Positions 1-9,094 of a stretch of 64,000 nucleotides of DNA are shown here, one piece after another; the stretch's first letter is position 1; each line of letters opens with the position of its first letter. The stretch spans positions 19,260-83,259 of the forward strand of contig NZ_WHOA01000182.1 in the NCBI RefSeq assembly GCF_013141715.1. Direction: 5' to 3'. Both the position numbers and the translations under genes were made by a program. The notes beneath the pieces were generated by a model, which was not told the origin of the DNA, made no database searches, and saw nothing but the letters and a program-made list of their open reading frames with translations. The stretch comes from Paenibacillus phytorum. GTDB lineage: Bacteria; Bacillota; Bacilli; Paenibacillales; NBRC-103111.

Positions 1-27
1 GAAATGGAAAGTTAATGGAGGGATCTT

Positions 28-978
28 ATGCAGAAGCAGCATTTTATATGGAAAGACTCTCAGCAGATTAATAACTATGTATATGAATGGCTGCCTGATG
101 AGACCAGTGAAATAAAAGCGATTGTGCAAATCGCACATGGCATGTCCGAGACGTCCGTTAGGTACGAGAGGTTAGCTGCATTATTAACGAGCCAAGGTTA
201 TGCTGTCTATGCGAACGATCATTTGGGGCATGGACGAACTGCAGGAACACCTGAAGCCGTAGGTAAATTTGGCAAAGATTGCTTTCATGGTATGGTTGAA
301 AATATGGGGCAGATCACTAGTGAGATCCGTAAAAGGTATCCAAAGAAGATTCCTTTATTTCTGATGGGACATAGTATGGGCTCGTTCTTAACGCAGCACT
401 ATATGGTGTCGTATATAAATGAACATCCCGACAACGTTCAAGGCATCATTCTGTCAGGCTCAAATGGAAAAGAGGGTGCAGCCTTGCATGCCGGCATTGC
501 TATTGCTACAGCAGAAGCAGCTATTCGTGGAGATCATCATCGGAGTAAGCTTGTTACGTCTCTTTCATTTGGAGCTTTTAATAAAAGATTCGCACCGAAT
601 CGAACGCCATTCGATTGGTTAAGTAATGATGCAGGCGAAGTTGATAAGTATGTAGAAGATCCTTATTGCGGCGTTACGTTTACATCGGGCTATTTCAGAG
701 ATTTCTTTAGAGGACTTAAGGAGATTCATCAAGCTAAGCATGTCCACCAAATCCGTAAAGATTTGCCTTTATACGTATTCGCAGGTGAAGATGATCCGGT
801 TGGTGGAGGTAAAGGGGTACGCAGGTTGCTTAGCATGTATGAGGAACTTGGGCTTAAAAACGTTAGCAGCAAGCTTTATCCCCGCGGCAGACATGAAATG
901 TTAAATGAAGTGAATCGGGATGAAGTCATGGATGACATTGCAGCATGGCTGAATGAGCAGGTTGCATCTAGGGGTTAA
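28..978 (+). CDS. Alpha/beta hydrolase (lysophospholipase / S33-like)
   Basis: Probable cytosolic serine hydrolase of the monoacylglycerol lipase/lysophospholipase group. The nucleophile elbow GHSMGS places the serine near residue 116. HGMSE near residues 37-41 looks like the oxyanion-hole segment. The acid is probably D255 or D256 (AGEDDP), and H289 in GRHEM completes the triad. There is no signal peptide or membrane segment, and the 316-residue length is normal for the family. The ATG follows a GGAGGG ribosome site. It stands alone: a terminator follows and the next gene has its own start signals. Its natural substrate cannot be read from the sequence. Fold and triad are secure; the lysophospholipase label is only a family name. 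Confidence 0.85.
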   Translation: MQKQHFIWKDSQQINNYVYEWLPDETSEIKAIVQIAHGMSETSVRYERLAALLTSQGYAVYANDHLGHGRTAGTPEAVGKFGKDCFHGMVENMGQITSEIRKRYPKKIPLFLMGHSMGSFLTQHYMVSYINEHPDNVQGIILSGSNGKEGAALHAGIAIATAEAAIRGDHHRSKLVTSLSFGAFNKRFAPNRTPFDWLSNDAGEVDKYVEDPYCGVTFTSGYFRDFFRGLKEIHQAKHVHQIRKDLPLYVFAGEDDPVGGGKGVRRLLSMYEELGLKNVSSKLYPRGRHEMLNEVNRDEVMDDIAAWLNEQVASRG

Positions 979-1014
979 AATAACGAAGTGAATCAAAGAT
1001 AGAAGGCTGCTATT

Positions 1015-1049
1015 CCCCCTCCTGCCTGATTGGTTGGAAGGGGTTTTCT
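1015..1049 (+). terminator. Rho-independent terminator after the hydrolase
   Basis: CCCCCTCC at 1015-1022 pairs, with one mismatch, to GGAAGGGG at 1036-1043, followed by TTTTCTTT. It separates the hydrolase from the regulator gene. Confidence 0.7.
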
Positions 1050-1157
1050 TTGTTCATTCACAGCCTGCATTCTTCTAAATGTGCATGATTCTCCTAATTG
1101 AGTATTGACTTGTCTAACCGTAACGTTGTACTTTGGACGAATAAAGGGGATGTTAAC

Positions 1158-3389
1158 ATGAGGAAGAATTGGAGAAATCGCCTTGTATTTGCCTATCTGC
1201 CCGTTTTCATTCTTGTTATTATCGTATTGCTATGGATTTTTTTCGTCACCATGAGTGAGTTGTCCAAGCAGCAGGCGCTGAAGGCGAACGAGATCTACGC
1301 AGAAAACACCATGCAATATATCGATTCCAAGCTGCGTACGGTCGAACAATATATCGTGCAGACATTTCTCGATGACCAATCTGTCATCGATTTTTATAGT
1401 ATATCTCCGTTATCTCAGAACCGCTATCTTAACGATCGCGACGTATATAAGAAATTGATTCTGCTGCGAGACAGCTTCAGTGAGATCGACTCGGTGTATT
1501 TGTATCGCACCCGAGACCAAATCGTCCTAAGTGACACGTCGATGATGGGGCTCGATCAATTTTCCAACAGCAAATATTTGAATACGCTAATTACCGCTCC
1601 CCCTGCTAATCGCTGGAGTATAAGTCGCCAGTATATCGACAATGCCGGAGCGACAACGTCCGTAGTATCTCTGGTCATGCGAATGCCATTGCCGCTGGGA
1701 ACGGATGGTGTTCTTGTTGCGAATATTAAATTACATACGATCGCTAAGCTCGTCAACAATGTGTCCAGTTCTAAATTCAGTTATCTTCACCTACTTGATG
1801 CCAATGGTGATTATATCATCGGTGAAGACACGATCGACGGTAAAGCTAGCCAAGAACGGGAAGATTTTACCGTTATGAAATCGGAGTACACAGGTTGGAC
1901 GATTCGCAGCGGATTTATTGACGGCGTCTTTTTTCGCTTTCTGTCGAACCTCAATGCATTTTGGCTAGTGATTGGCATCATCACGGTACTTGGAGGAGCA
2001 CTCTGGATCGTATACGCGAGTCGGCAGAACTACAAGCCCATTCAGTCACTTCTGGAGCGGCTCTCATCTGTCCCGCTGCAGAGACCGCATATACTAGGAC
2101 AAGTCAAGCACGATGAATTCAAAATTATTGACAATCTGCTTGATCATCTGCTCGAACAATTCGGCAAGTATCGGCTAGAGAACGACGAGAATTTCAGCTA
2201 CCGTCGGCGATATTTGTTCGAAGAATTGCTGTCTGGGACGCAGCTTCAGCTAGAAGAGGGATGGGAAAAGGAGTTATCGCGTTTCGGATTTCAAGAGACG
2301 TACGATCAATATATAGTGGCCATTCTCGAGATTGACAAGTATTCGAATTTTACCTCCACTTACAATAATAAGGATCAATATTTGATTAAATTCATCATTG
2401 ATAACGTCGTTCAAGAACTGAATCAGAATGCGGGCATCCTAATCTGTCCAGAGTGGATCGAAAAACATCGGTTATGCGTCGTCTGTCAACTGCCGAATGA
2501 GACTGCTGTAGGTGATCCGTTCCGAGAGATCATGCGCAAAACGGTGGATTGGATCTACAAAAATGTATCGATTACGGTCACCTGTGGACTTGGAACGAAA
2601 GTGTCGGGTATTCATAAGGTATCTAGTTCTTATGAAGAAGCTATAGAAGCACTCAGCTATAAGACTACGTTTGGAGTCAGCAGCCTCATTGAATTCAAGG
2701 ATATTAATAACAAATCGGGTGAAGAAATATTCCGATCTCTACCTTATGTTCGTGAATTGGTCCATTTCTATAGGATCGGCGAAGCGGAATGGGAACGCCA
2801 TTATAGCGCCCTGTTTGCGGAAATTCGCATACAGCTTTTTTCACGGGAACAAGTTGTTAATCTAATGAATTATTTATTATTTCACTTCTATAAGGAAATG
2901 TCGGGGTTGTCCGCAGAATATCTGGAGTGTTGGCGAGAATATGCCATGAATCCAATCAACGAATGGATTGTGGCCTTCGACACGGTAGATGAATTGGAGA
3001 AAGAACTGCATGATATTCTGGAGGATGCCTCCCGGAGGTTGGATACCCTTCGCGAACAGCGAAGCCAGCACGATCTGATCGACCAAGTGAAAGTGTATAT
3101 CGAAAACGAGTATAACAATCCGGATTTCTCGCTCGTCATGCTGAGTGAGAAATTTAAGTTGACTCCCAATTATTTAAGCCGCTTGTTTAAAGAAGAATTC
3201 GGTGAGAAATTCATTGATTATTTGGCTGGTCTACGAATCGAACAGGCCAAATATTTGCTGGTCACAACACCCGTTGCGATCCAGGAAATCGCAGTGAAGG
3301 TCGGGTATACACATACCTTTTCGTTTATCCGTGTATTCAAGAAACTCGTGGGCCGGACACCTGGTGATTACCGCAAGGAATTCCAATAA
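1158..3389 (+). CDS. Membrane-anchored AraC-family transcriptional regulator
   Basis: A 744-residue one-component regulator. A first membrane segment near residues 8-33 and a second near 267-290 enclose an extracytoplasmic sensor of about 230 residues. A cytoplasmic linker follows, and the last 100 residues form an AraC-type double helix-turn-helix (YLSRLFKEEFGEKF, then the conserved second HTH ending TPGDYRKEF). This architecture is common beside lpl/ytc-type sugar importers in Paenibacillus and suggests direct sensing of an extracellular sugar. An in-frame TTG lies at 1098, but the ATG at 1158 has AAAGGGGA seven bases upstream and is preferred. Likely target (inference): the importer operon that starts at 3736. 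Confidence 0.88.
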   Translation: MRKNWRNRLVFAYLPVFILVIIVLLWIFFVTMSELSKQQALKANEIYAENTMQYIDSKLRTVEQYIVQTFLDDQSVIDFYSISPLSQNRYLNDRDVYKKLILLRDSFSEIDSVYLYRTRDQIVLSDTSMMGLDQFSNSKYLNTLITAPPANRWSISRQYIDNAGATTSVVSLVMRMPLPLGTDGVLVANIKLHTIAKLVNNVSSSKFSYLHLLDANGDYIIGEDTIDGKASQEREDFTVMKSEYTGWTIRSGFIDGVFFRFLSNLNAFWLVIGIITVLGGALWIVYASRQNYKPIQSLLERLSSVPLQRPHILGQVKHDEFKIIDNLLDHLLEQFGKYRLENDENFSYRRRYLFEELLSGTQLQLEEGWEKELSRFGFQETYDQYIVAILEIDKYSNFTSTYNNKDQYLIKFIIDNVVQELNQNAGILICPEWIEKHRLCVVCQLPNETAVGDPFREIMRKTVDWIYKNVSITVTCGLGTKVSGIHKVSSSYEEAIEALSYKTTFGVSSLIEFKDINNKSGEEIFRSLPYVRELVHFYRIGEAEWERHYSALFAEIRIQLFSREQVVNLMNYLLFHFYKEMSGLSAEYLECWREYAMNPINEWIVAFDTVDELEKELHDILEDASRRLDTLREQRSQHDLIDQVKVYIENEYNNPDFSLVMLSEKFKLTPNYLSRLFKEEFGEKFIDYLAGLRIEQAKYLLVTTPVAIQEIAVKVGYTHTFSFIRVFKKLVGRTPGDYRKEFQ

Positions 3390-3408
3390 TCATAATCAGG
3401 AAGTATCG

Positions 3409-3462
3409 AAAACGATCGATTCAGGGAAAGATCAACAAAGTCCCTGAATGGGTCGTTTTTTG
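3409..3462 (+). terminator. Rho-independent terminator after the AraC regulator
   Basis: A long stem, AAACGATC-GATTCAGGGA paired with TCCCTGAAT-GGGTCGTTT, is followed by a T run, directly after the regulator stop codon. The importer operon downstream therefore needs its own promoter. Confidence 0.85.
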
Positions 3463-3735
3463 TTTATTGAAGGCCGATAAGCCGTTTATCCTCATTATCC
3501 AAAGGAATTGTGGAAACGGAGTCTTGTGTAAAAACTGTGCATGGGATGCCACCAAGCGTGGCTGCATACCTTTTAAACCCCTATCTGCTGCCGATTATTG
3601 AAGTTGTGCATCGCGTCTAAATGTGTGAATTGCTGAGCTAAGGGACTTCCGTGTAGTGTTGAGTTGTGAGCGGAATAGAAACGATCACAACCATGCGGTA
3701 CACGCTCGGCAGGGCGACATAGGAGGTAAAGTCAC
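3463..3735 (+). other. Leader region of the first importer operon, no clear promoter
   Basis: This 273-base gap holds no convincing ORF and no good sigma-A -35/-10 pair that I can see, which would suit an activator-dependent promoter. TGGAAACGGAGTCT at 3511-3524 matches 11 of 14 positions of the cre core and is only a weak candidate. The AGGAGGT ribosome site at 3722-3728 belongs to the next gene. Confidence 0.4.
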
Positions 3736-4698
3736 ATGCAAGTATCTTCGCAGCACACAGCTTTGGAAGTGGAAAAATCGGTTCGATCCAGAGATACGAA
3801 GAAGCGGGAAAGCAAGTATCTGAAGCAAAATATTCCGCTGTATATCATGCTGACTCCAGCCATTATTTGTTTTCTCCTATTCAAGTATGCGCCGATGGGC
3901 GGGATCGTCCTTGCATTCAAGGATTATAACTTTTGGGATGGAGTTTGGGGGAGTCCTTGGGTTGGATTAAAGCATTTTGATTATTTGTTTAACAATCCAC
4001 AAGGATGGAAGATAATTCGCAATACGTTCATGCTGAGCTTATTAAGCTTTATTGGGTTTCCATTTCCCATATTAGTTGCTCTGCTGCTGAATGAGGTTCG
4101 GAAAATGTGGTTCAAGAAAATCGTACAAACACTGTTGTATTTGCCCCATTTCCTTTCCTGGGTTATTGTCGGCGGCATCTTTATCACCTTGTTTTCTCAG
4201 GATTCCGGGATGGTGAACGACATACTGGAGAAGCTTGGCGGTGAGCGGTATGCCTTCCTTTATCAACCGTTCTCATGGGTTGCGGTGTTTTTGAGTTCAG
4301 GCATTTGGAAGGAAGCCGGTTTCTCGGCGATCATTTATTTAGCGGCGCTTACGACGATCGATCCGAGCTTATATGAGTCGACCGCAATGGACGGCGCTGG
4401 CAAATGGCGTCAGATGTGGCATGTGTCGCTTCCGGGCATTCGACCGACGATCATTTTGATGCTGATACTTGGTGTAGGTCGCGTCATGGAGGTTGGTTTC
4501 GACCACATCTATGTGATGCAGAATCGGGTAGTCGCCGATATTTCGGAAGTTATCAGCACGTACACGTTCAAGACGGGGATTCAAGGAGGCGAATTCGGAG
4601 TTCCCGCTGCAATGGGGTTATTCGAATCATTAGTTGGCTTCACGCTTGTGTTAACTGCAAACCGTATTGCCCGTAAATTCAACCAGAGCCTATGGTAA
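3736..4698 (+). CDS. Sugar ABC importer permease (LplB/YtcP type)
   Basis: First permease of a CUT1-type oligosaccharide importer, about six membrane helices, 320 residues. The cytoplasmic coupling (EAA) loop reads ESTAMDGAGKWRQMWHVSLPG, which would contact an ATPase. The N-terminal KYAPMGGIVLAFKDYN and the segment HFLSWVIVGGI are typical of LplB/YtcP permeases. It starts with ATG after a perfect AGGAGGT and opens the operon of permease, permease, binding protein, catabolic protein, GH105 and secreted modular protein. No ATP-binding subunit is encoded in the window, so a shared MsmX-like ATPase elsewhere is likely (family knowledge). Confidence 0.92.
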   Translation: MQVSSQHTALEVEKSVRSRDTKKRESKYLKQNIPLYIMLTPAIICFLLFKYAPMGGIVLAFKDYNFWDGVWGSPWVGLKHFDYLFNNPQGWKIIRNTFMLSLLSFIGFPFPILVALLLNEVRKMWFKKIVQTLLYLPHFLSWVIVGGIFITLFSQDSGMVNDILEKLGGERYAFLYQPFSWVAVFLSSGIWKEAGFSAIIYLAALTTIDPSLYESTAMDGAGKWRQMWHVSLPGIRPTIILMLILGVGRVMEVGFDHIYVMQNRVVADISEVISTYTFKTGIQGGEFGVPAAMGLFESLVGFTLVLTANRIARKFNQSLW

Positions 4699-4722
4699 TT
4701 GAAGTTGAAAGGAAGTGAGAAC

Positions 4723-5598
4723 GTGAGAGAAAATTACGCCGGAAAATGGTTTAATGCTACAGTTCATATCATTCTGCTGCTGGCTGCCGTCAGCTGCCTC
4801 ATTCCGCTAGTCAATATTATTGCCGTTTCGTTCAGCGACTCAGCGGCCATCGATTCCGGGTTCGTCTGGCTTTGGCCGATTCATTTCAATTTGGAAGCTT
4901 ATAAAACCCTATTTATCGGTTCAAGAGTCATTCCCTCTTTTCTGAACAGCTTGTCCATTACAATAGTAGGAACAGGGTTAAGCCTGCTCTGCACGACTCT
5001 TGCCGCTTATGCGTTGTCCCGTAAATACTGCTATGGGCGCAAATTTATTACCCTAGCCATGGTGTTTACGATGATGTTCAGCGGTGGGCTGATTCCTTTC
5101 TTTCTTCTGATGAAAAGTCTTGGGCTAATCAATACCTACTGGTCCCTATGGCTCCCAGGGTTGGTCGGCGCCTATAATTTGCTGCTCATGCGTACCTATT
5201 TCGAAGGTATTCCTGCAGAGATCGAGGAGTCTGCACGCATTGACGGCTGTGGGGAGTGGCGGCTTCTTGTACAAATATTTCTGCCTTTATCATTACCTGT
5301 TATCGCGACGGTTTGTCTATTTTTAGCTGTTGGTTACTGGAACTCCTTTCTAAGTGTCCTCATATTCATCAATGATGCGGAGAAGATGAATTTGACCGTA
5401 TTCGTTCAGCAAATGGTGCAAAGTCAGAGCATGCTGATTCAGACTATCGCCTTGCAGCCGGAAGACCTGGAGAATATGTCTCCTGAGGCTGTGAAAGCGG
5501 GAGGCATTGTAATCATGACACTACCGATGCTGATCGTATATCCAATTCTGCAAAAGTATTTTGTAAAGGGAGTGATGCTTGGCGCAATCAAAGGTTAA
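4723..5598 (+). CDS. Sugar ABC importer permease (LplC type)
   Basis: Second permease of the same importer, about six membrane helices, with the coupling loop IEESARIDGCGEWRLLVQIFLPLSLP and the characteristic C-terminus PILQKYFVKGVMLGAIKG. An in-frame TTG lies at 4699 next to the preceding stop codon, but the GTG at 4723 has GGAAGTG at the right distance and gives the normal N-terminus, so I use it (about 291 residues). It is co-transcribed with the permease upstream and the binding protein downstream. Confidence 0.9.
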   Translation: MRENYAGKWFNATVHIILLLAAVSCLIPLVNIIAVSFSDSAAIDSGFVWLWPIHFNLEAYKTLFIGSRVIPSFLNSLSITIVGTGLSLLCTTLAAYALSRKYCYGRKFITLAMVFTMMFSGGLIPFFLLMKSLGLINTYWSLWLPGLVGAYNLLLMRTYFEGIPAEIEESARIDGCGEWRLLVQIFLPLSLPVIATVCLFLAVGYWNSFLSVLIFINDAEKMNLTVFVQQMVQSQSMLIQTIALQPEDLENMSPEAVKAGGIVIMTLPMLIVYPILQKYFVKGVMLGAIKG

Positions 5599-5665
5599 AT
5601 CGCAAAATGGTGATAGGATGAATGGATTCAAAAGCGTTCTATAATTAATAAAGGGGATGAAAGAA

Positions 5666-7312
5666 ATGGTAGACATAATGAAGAAAAGTACGTTAATGGC
5701 AGTGGTGACTTTGTTGGCAGCAGGGACGGTACTTGCGGCTTGCAGCAAATCAAAAGAAGAGGGCAGTGGAACCTCAGTCTCACCAGCAAAAGAGGGATCA
5801 TCGTCACCAGCACCAGAGAAACGGGGCAAGATCAAAATGTCCCTCTACGACCGTGGCAATACGCCGGCGGCAGAAGGATCGATTACGAATAATCGCTGGA
5901 CGAAATGGATTAACGAAAACGGGCCAGCAGATGTCGAATTTGTCGCCGTTCCGAGGTTTGAATCGAAGCAGAAATTTAATACGTTGTTTGCTTCCGGAGA
6001 AGCTCCCGACGTGATCAACGAATTTGAAACGGGCTATCGAGATCAACTCTATACCCAAAAGCAGCTGCTGCCGCTGGATGATCTGGTCAAACAATATGCG
6101 CCGAACTACAGCAAGATGCTGGAAAAGTATCCCATTATGCGCAAGATAGGTACAAAGCCTGATGGTAAATTGTACGAAATCGGGCGAGTTATTCCTAGCA
6201 CCGTACAAATAGCTGTATTCATCCGCACCGACTGGCTAAAAAAGCTCTCGCTATCAATACCACAAACGCCGGATGATCTGCTTAAAGTAGCGAAAGCGTT
6301 CACCGAACAAGACCCGGACGGCAATGGGAAGAAGGACACATACGGCTATTCACTCGCTTATTTAGGGGATGAAGCCATTGATGCTATGCATGGCAATACG
6401 ATGTTTATTAAAGATGACAAGCTGATCGAAGAGGAAGCGAGAATGAAAGCGGCCGTTTCCTTCAAGAAACGATTGTTTGACGAAGGTGTTGTTGATCGTG
6501 ATTATTTGACGGACAAGAACGGCGAGAAGGCGAAGAAAGACTTTTTGTCTGGTAAGCTCGGCATCTATGTGGCTGACAACGCGAACGTTGATTTATTAAC
6601 GACGCTTCGCAGCACAAATAAAGAGGCAACGATATCCCCCATGCTGATGCCTAAGACGGAGTTTGGACAATACACGATCAGAATGTTAAATCCGCTTCAG
6701 ATGACAACAGTCGTTTATGCGGGGTCGAAGGATCCGGTCTCTGCAGTGAAAGAAATTGATTTCATGCTAGCTGAAACAACATGGAAATTGCTCAAATTCG
6801 GCACGGAAAACGTACATTGGAAAAATGATGAGCTCGGATGTCCGAGAGCGACTAATCCGGATTTACGTAAAATTGAAATAGGCTATAACACCGATATGTA
6901 TATGTCAGCGACAACGATTGATTCCAAAGAGATATGCAACGTTCCAGTTCTTGACAAGAATATTCCAAATGCTGAGGAATGGGCTGGAATCAGAAAAGAA
7001 ACACGTGATCTGTACGAAAATCCCGCTGTGCCTCTTTACACGTTAACGCATGGTGAGCATATGCCTACGCTTCCGGCTGATTTGTTAAAGATCAACAACG
7101 ATTGGACCCAACAAAGCAAAGATCTTATTGCCAAGACAGTAGTTAGTGGAAATGGCTATTCAGTTGATCAAGCGATGAATGACCTTAAGAGTTTGAAGCA
7201 GAAGATTGGACAAAATCAGACTTTCGATTGGTACGCGAAGTGGTATGAGCAGAATAAAAAGAATGCTTTCTTGACTAAGGACATTTACCAGTTCCTAGCT
7301 AAAAAATATTAA
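5666..7312 (+). CDS. Extracellular solute-binding lipoprotein (LplA/YtcQ type)
   Basis: Substrate-binding protein of the first importer. The signal peptide MKKSTLMAVVTLLAAGTVLA ends in a LAAC lipobox, so the mature protein should be lipid-anchored outside the membrane. A Ser/Pro/Lys-rich linker follows, then a type-1 binding fold of about 500 residues (LFASGEAPDVINEFETGY is the usual family segment). Three ATGs lie close together at 5657, 5666 and 5678. AAAGGGG at 5650-5656 best serves the one at 5666. Large binding proteins of this type usually bind oligosaccharides. The ligand here is unknown, but the GH105 in the operon points to unsaturated uronides. Confidence 0.9.
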   Translation: MVDIMKKSTLMAVVTLLAAGTVLAACSKSKEEGSGTSVSPAKEGSSSPAPEKRGKIKMSLYDRGNTPAAEGSITNNRWTKWINENGPADVEFVAVPRFESKQKFNTLFASGEAPDVINEFETGYRDQLYTQKQLLPLDDLVKQYAPNYSKMLEKYPIMRKIGTKPDGKLYEIGRVIPSTVQIAVFIRTDWLKKLSLSIPQTPDDLLKVAKAFTEQDPDGNGKKDTYGYSLAYLGDEAIDAMHGNTMFIKDDKLIEEEARMKAAVSFKKRLFDEGVVDRDYLTDKNGEKAKKDFLSGKLGIYVADNANVDLLTTLRSTNKEATISPMLMPKTEFGQYTIRMLNPLQMTTVVYAGSKDPVSAVKEIDFMLAETTWKLLKFGTENVHWKNDELGCPRATNPDLRKIEIGYNTDMYMSATTIDSKEICNVPVLDKNIPNAEEWAGIRKETRDLYENPAVPLYTLTHGEHMPTLPADLLKINNDWTQQSKDLIAKTVVSGNGYSVDQAMNDLKSLKQKIGQNQTFDWYAKWYEQNKKNAFLTKDIYQFLAKKY

Positions 7313-7324
7313 GGTGAGATGGAA

Positions 7325-9079
7325 ATGGATTACATTCAATTGTCCGACGATGCGGAGTTTCTGGCAAGCAATGCGATAGTTAGCCTCGAAGAAAGAAGCT
7401 CCTATTTGCTCGATAAGCAAATTCAGAAGGATTTGTCCAAGGATCTATATGGAGGTATGGCCATTGCGAACCTGAGTAAAGCCATGTATGTGGAGGAAAG
7501 TAATCAGAGTTTGGTGAGATCTGCTGAGTGGTTTGAGCATCCCCATCCTTATGGCCGCGATCCGCAAGGAGAATCGGATTTTGCCGCTATAAAGCTTATG
7601 CGCGCCCTTTATCAGCTTGAGTCTACTGGACTTTTGCGGGAGCAGACGACCAACGCCATCCGAAATTTTTATTTGAATCATGATTTTGAAAGCAAATACA
7701 AGTCAGAGAATCATATGCTGCTTTTTCATACCTCCCGGTATCTGGCTGCACAGAAGTATCCCCAAGAGTGCTTCGAGGCGTATGGAAAGAAAGGAGGGGA
7801 ATTTCTGGAGGAGGAAGGAAACCTTCTCCGGGAATACCTTGTTTTTCGCGCTAAGCGGGGATGGGCAGAGTTTGATTCTTCCAGCTATTTGCCGGAGGTC
7901 ATGGAGTGTCTGCTGTGTCTCTATGATTTTGCCTGCGATTCGGAACTGGTTAAGCTTGCAGGGATGATGCTGGATTTGCTGATGCTGGACATGGTATGCG
8001 ACAGCCTCGACGGTTTATACGGAGGGGCCCATGGCCGCATCTATGCGCCTGTTGCCTTGGATCACGCCCGAAGTGGTACATTTCCTTTATACTATCTGTA
8101 TTTCGGGCATCGCTTTCGGGAGGAGATTCAGGCTCCCTGCCTCATTGCTGCCATTTGTTCGGGCTATCGGCCCCATCAGCAGATTTATGAAATTGCACTA
8201 GGGCGAACGCAGCCCTATGTACATCAGGAAAGCAAGCATTTACACTGCATAACTTGCGAAACGCCTCACAAAAGGCTGCCGCAGGAGGATGGAAGCATCA
8301 ATAAATATACGTATTACACACCTCGATATATCATAGGTGCCGTGAATTTTCAGGATTCTTACCGTCTAGGCAGTGAAGCAGGCTGGTATGCCCATCATCA
8401 GCAGCACCAGTGGGATCTGAGTCTTGCGGAGGACACCACTTTGAAAATATTCAGTCATCATCCCGGGCATCATGGCACGGAGGGAAGCGAGCATGGCTAC
8501 TGGACGGGAGATTTGGGTTGTGGTTGCGGGCACTTTTTTGGTGAGAAAAATGTGGTGATGGCCATGTATCAGATCCCCCAGGGGCAAGCGCTGCACTGGA
8601 TTCACCTCCATGTTCCGAGGGATACCTTTGATGAGGTGAAGGAAGAGGGGAATTACCTTTTTCTACGAAAGTCCGGGGTTTATATCTCCTTATTTATCCA
8701 CAATGGGTATGACTGGACGGAAGAAGGTGAGTACGCCAGAAAAGAAGTCAAAAGTCACGGAAGGTGCAATGCGGTCATTTGCGAAGTGGGAGATGACATG
8801 AGCTTCCCGGATTTTGCAACGTTTCGCAGGACGATTTTACAGAACCGTATTGTTTTCGATCCTATAAATATGCAGTTATCGTACCATTCCTCCTTGGTGG
8901 GGGAACTATCGATGGACAAATCTAAGCGAACCTTACATGGAAAATCTATAGCCTTTCCTTATCCAACGTATAACGGTCCCTATATGTTTTCAACTTTTAA
9001 TAGTGGCATTATCGAAGTAAGATCGAACGAAAAAAAAGCAACCTACGATTTTAACCAAATTACAGTCAAGCAAGAGTAA
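7325..9079 (+). CDS. Unclassified glycan-locus protein (helical toroid-like N half, beta C half)
   Basis: I do not recognise a named family. The protein of about 584 residues has no signal peptide, so it is probably cytosolic. The first half is helix-rich, with SENHMLLFH near residue 130 and a later block AKRGWAEFDSSSYLPEV plus GGAHGRIY that looks conserved. The second half is rich in aromatic beta strands and has a Gly/His/Cys-rich stretch (HHPGHHGTEGSEHGYW, then GDLGCGCGHFFG). A helical toroid plus beta sandwich resembles several polysaccharide lyase folds, and N131/H132 would be natural catalytic candidates, but that is inference. AAGGTGAG fits the second ATG (7325) better than the first (7319). 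It sits between the binding protein and GH105 in one operon. Confidence 0.7.
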   Translation: MDYIQLSDDAEFLASNAIVSLEERSSYLLDKQIQKDLSKDLYGGMAIANLSKAMYVEESNQSLVRSAEWFEHPHPYGRDPQGESDFAAIKLMRALYQLESTGLLREQTTNAIRNFYLNHDFESKYKSENHMLLFHTSRYLAAQKYPQECFEAYGKKGGEFLEEEGNLLREYLVFRAKRGWAEFDSSSYLPEVMECLLCLYDFACDSELVKLAGMMLDLLMLDMVCDSLDGLYGGAHGRIYAPVALDHARSGTFPLYYLYFGHRFREEIQAPCLIAAICSGYRPHQQIYEIALGRTQPYVHQESKHLHCITCETPHKRLPQEDGSINKYTYYTPRYIIGAVNFQDSYRLGSEAGWYAHHQQHQWDLSLAEDTTLKIFSHHPGHHGTEGSEHGYWTGDLGCGCGHFFGEKNVVMAMYQIPQGQALHWIHLHVPRDTFDEVKEEGNYLFLRKSGVYISLFIHNGYDWTEEGEYARKEVKSHGRCNAVICEVGDDMSFPDFATFRRTILQNRIVFDPINMQLSYHSSLVGELSMDKSKRTLHGKSIAFPYPTYNGPYMFSTFNSGIIEVRSNEKKATYDFNQITVKQE

Positions 9080-9094
9080 CCGGAGGTGTGAAGT

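Noticed and set aside
1098..1157. TTG start of the AraC regulator and a TTGACT/TGTACT promoter in the same stretch
   Set aside because: The ATG at 1158 has a far better ribosome site. The promoter match is weak, with a poor -10.
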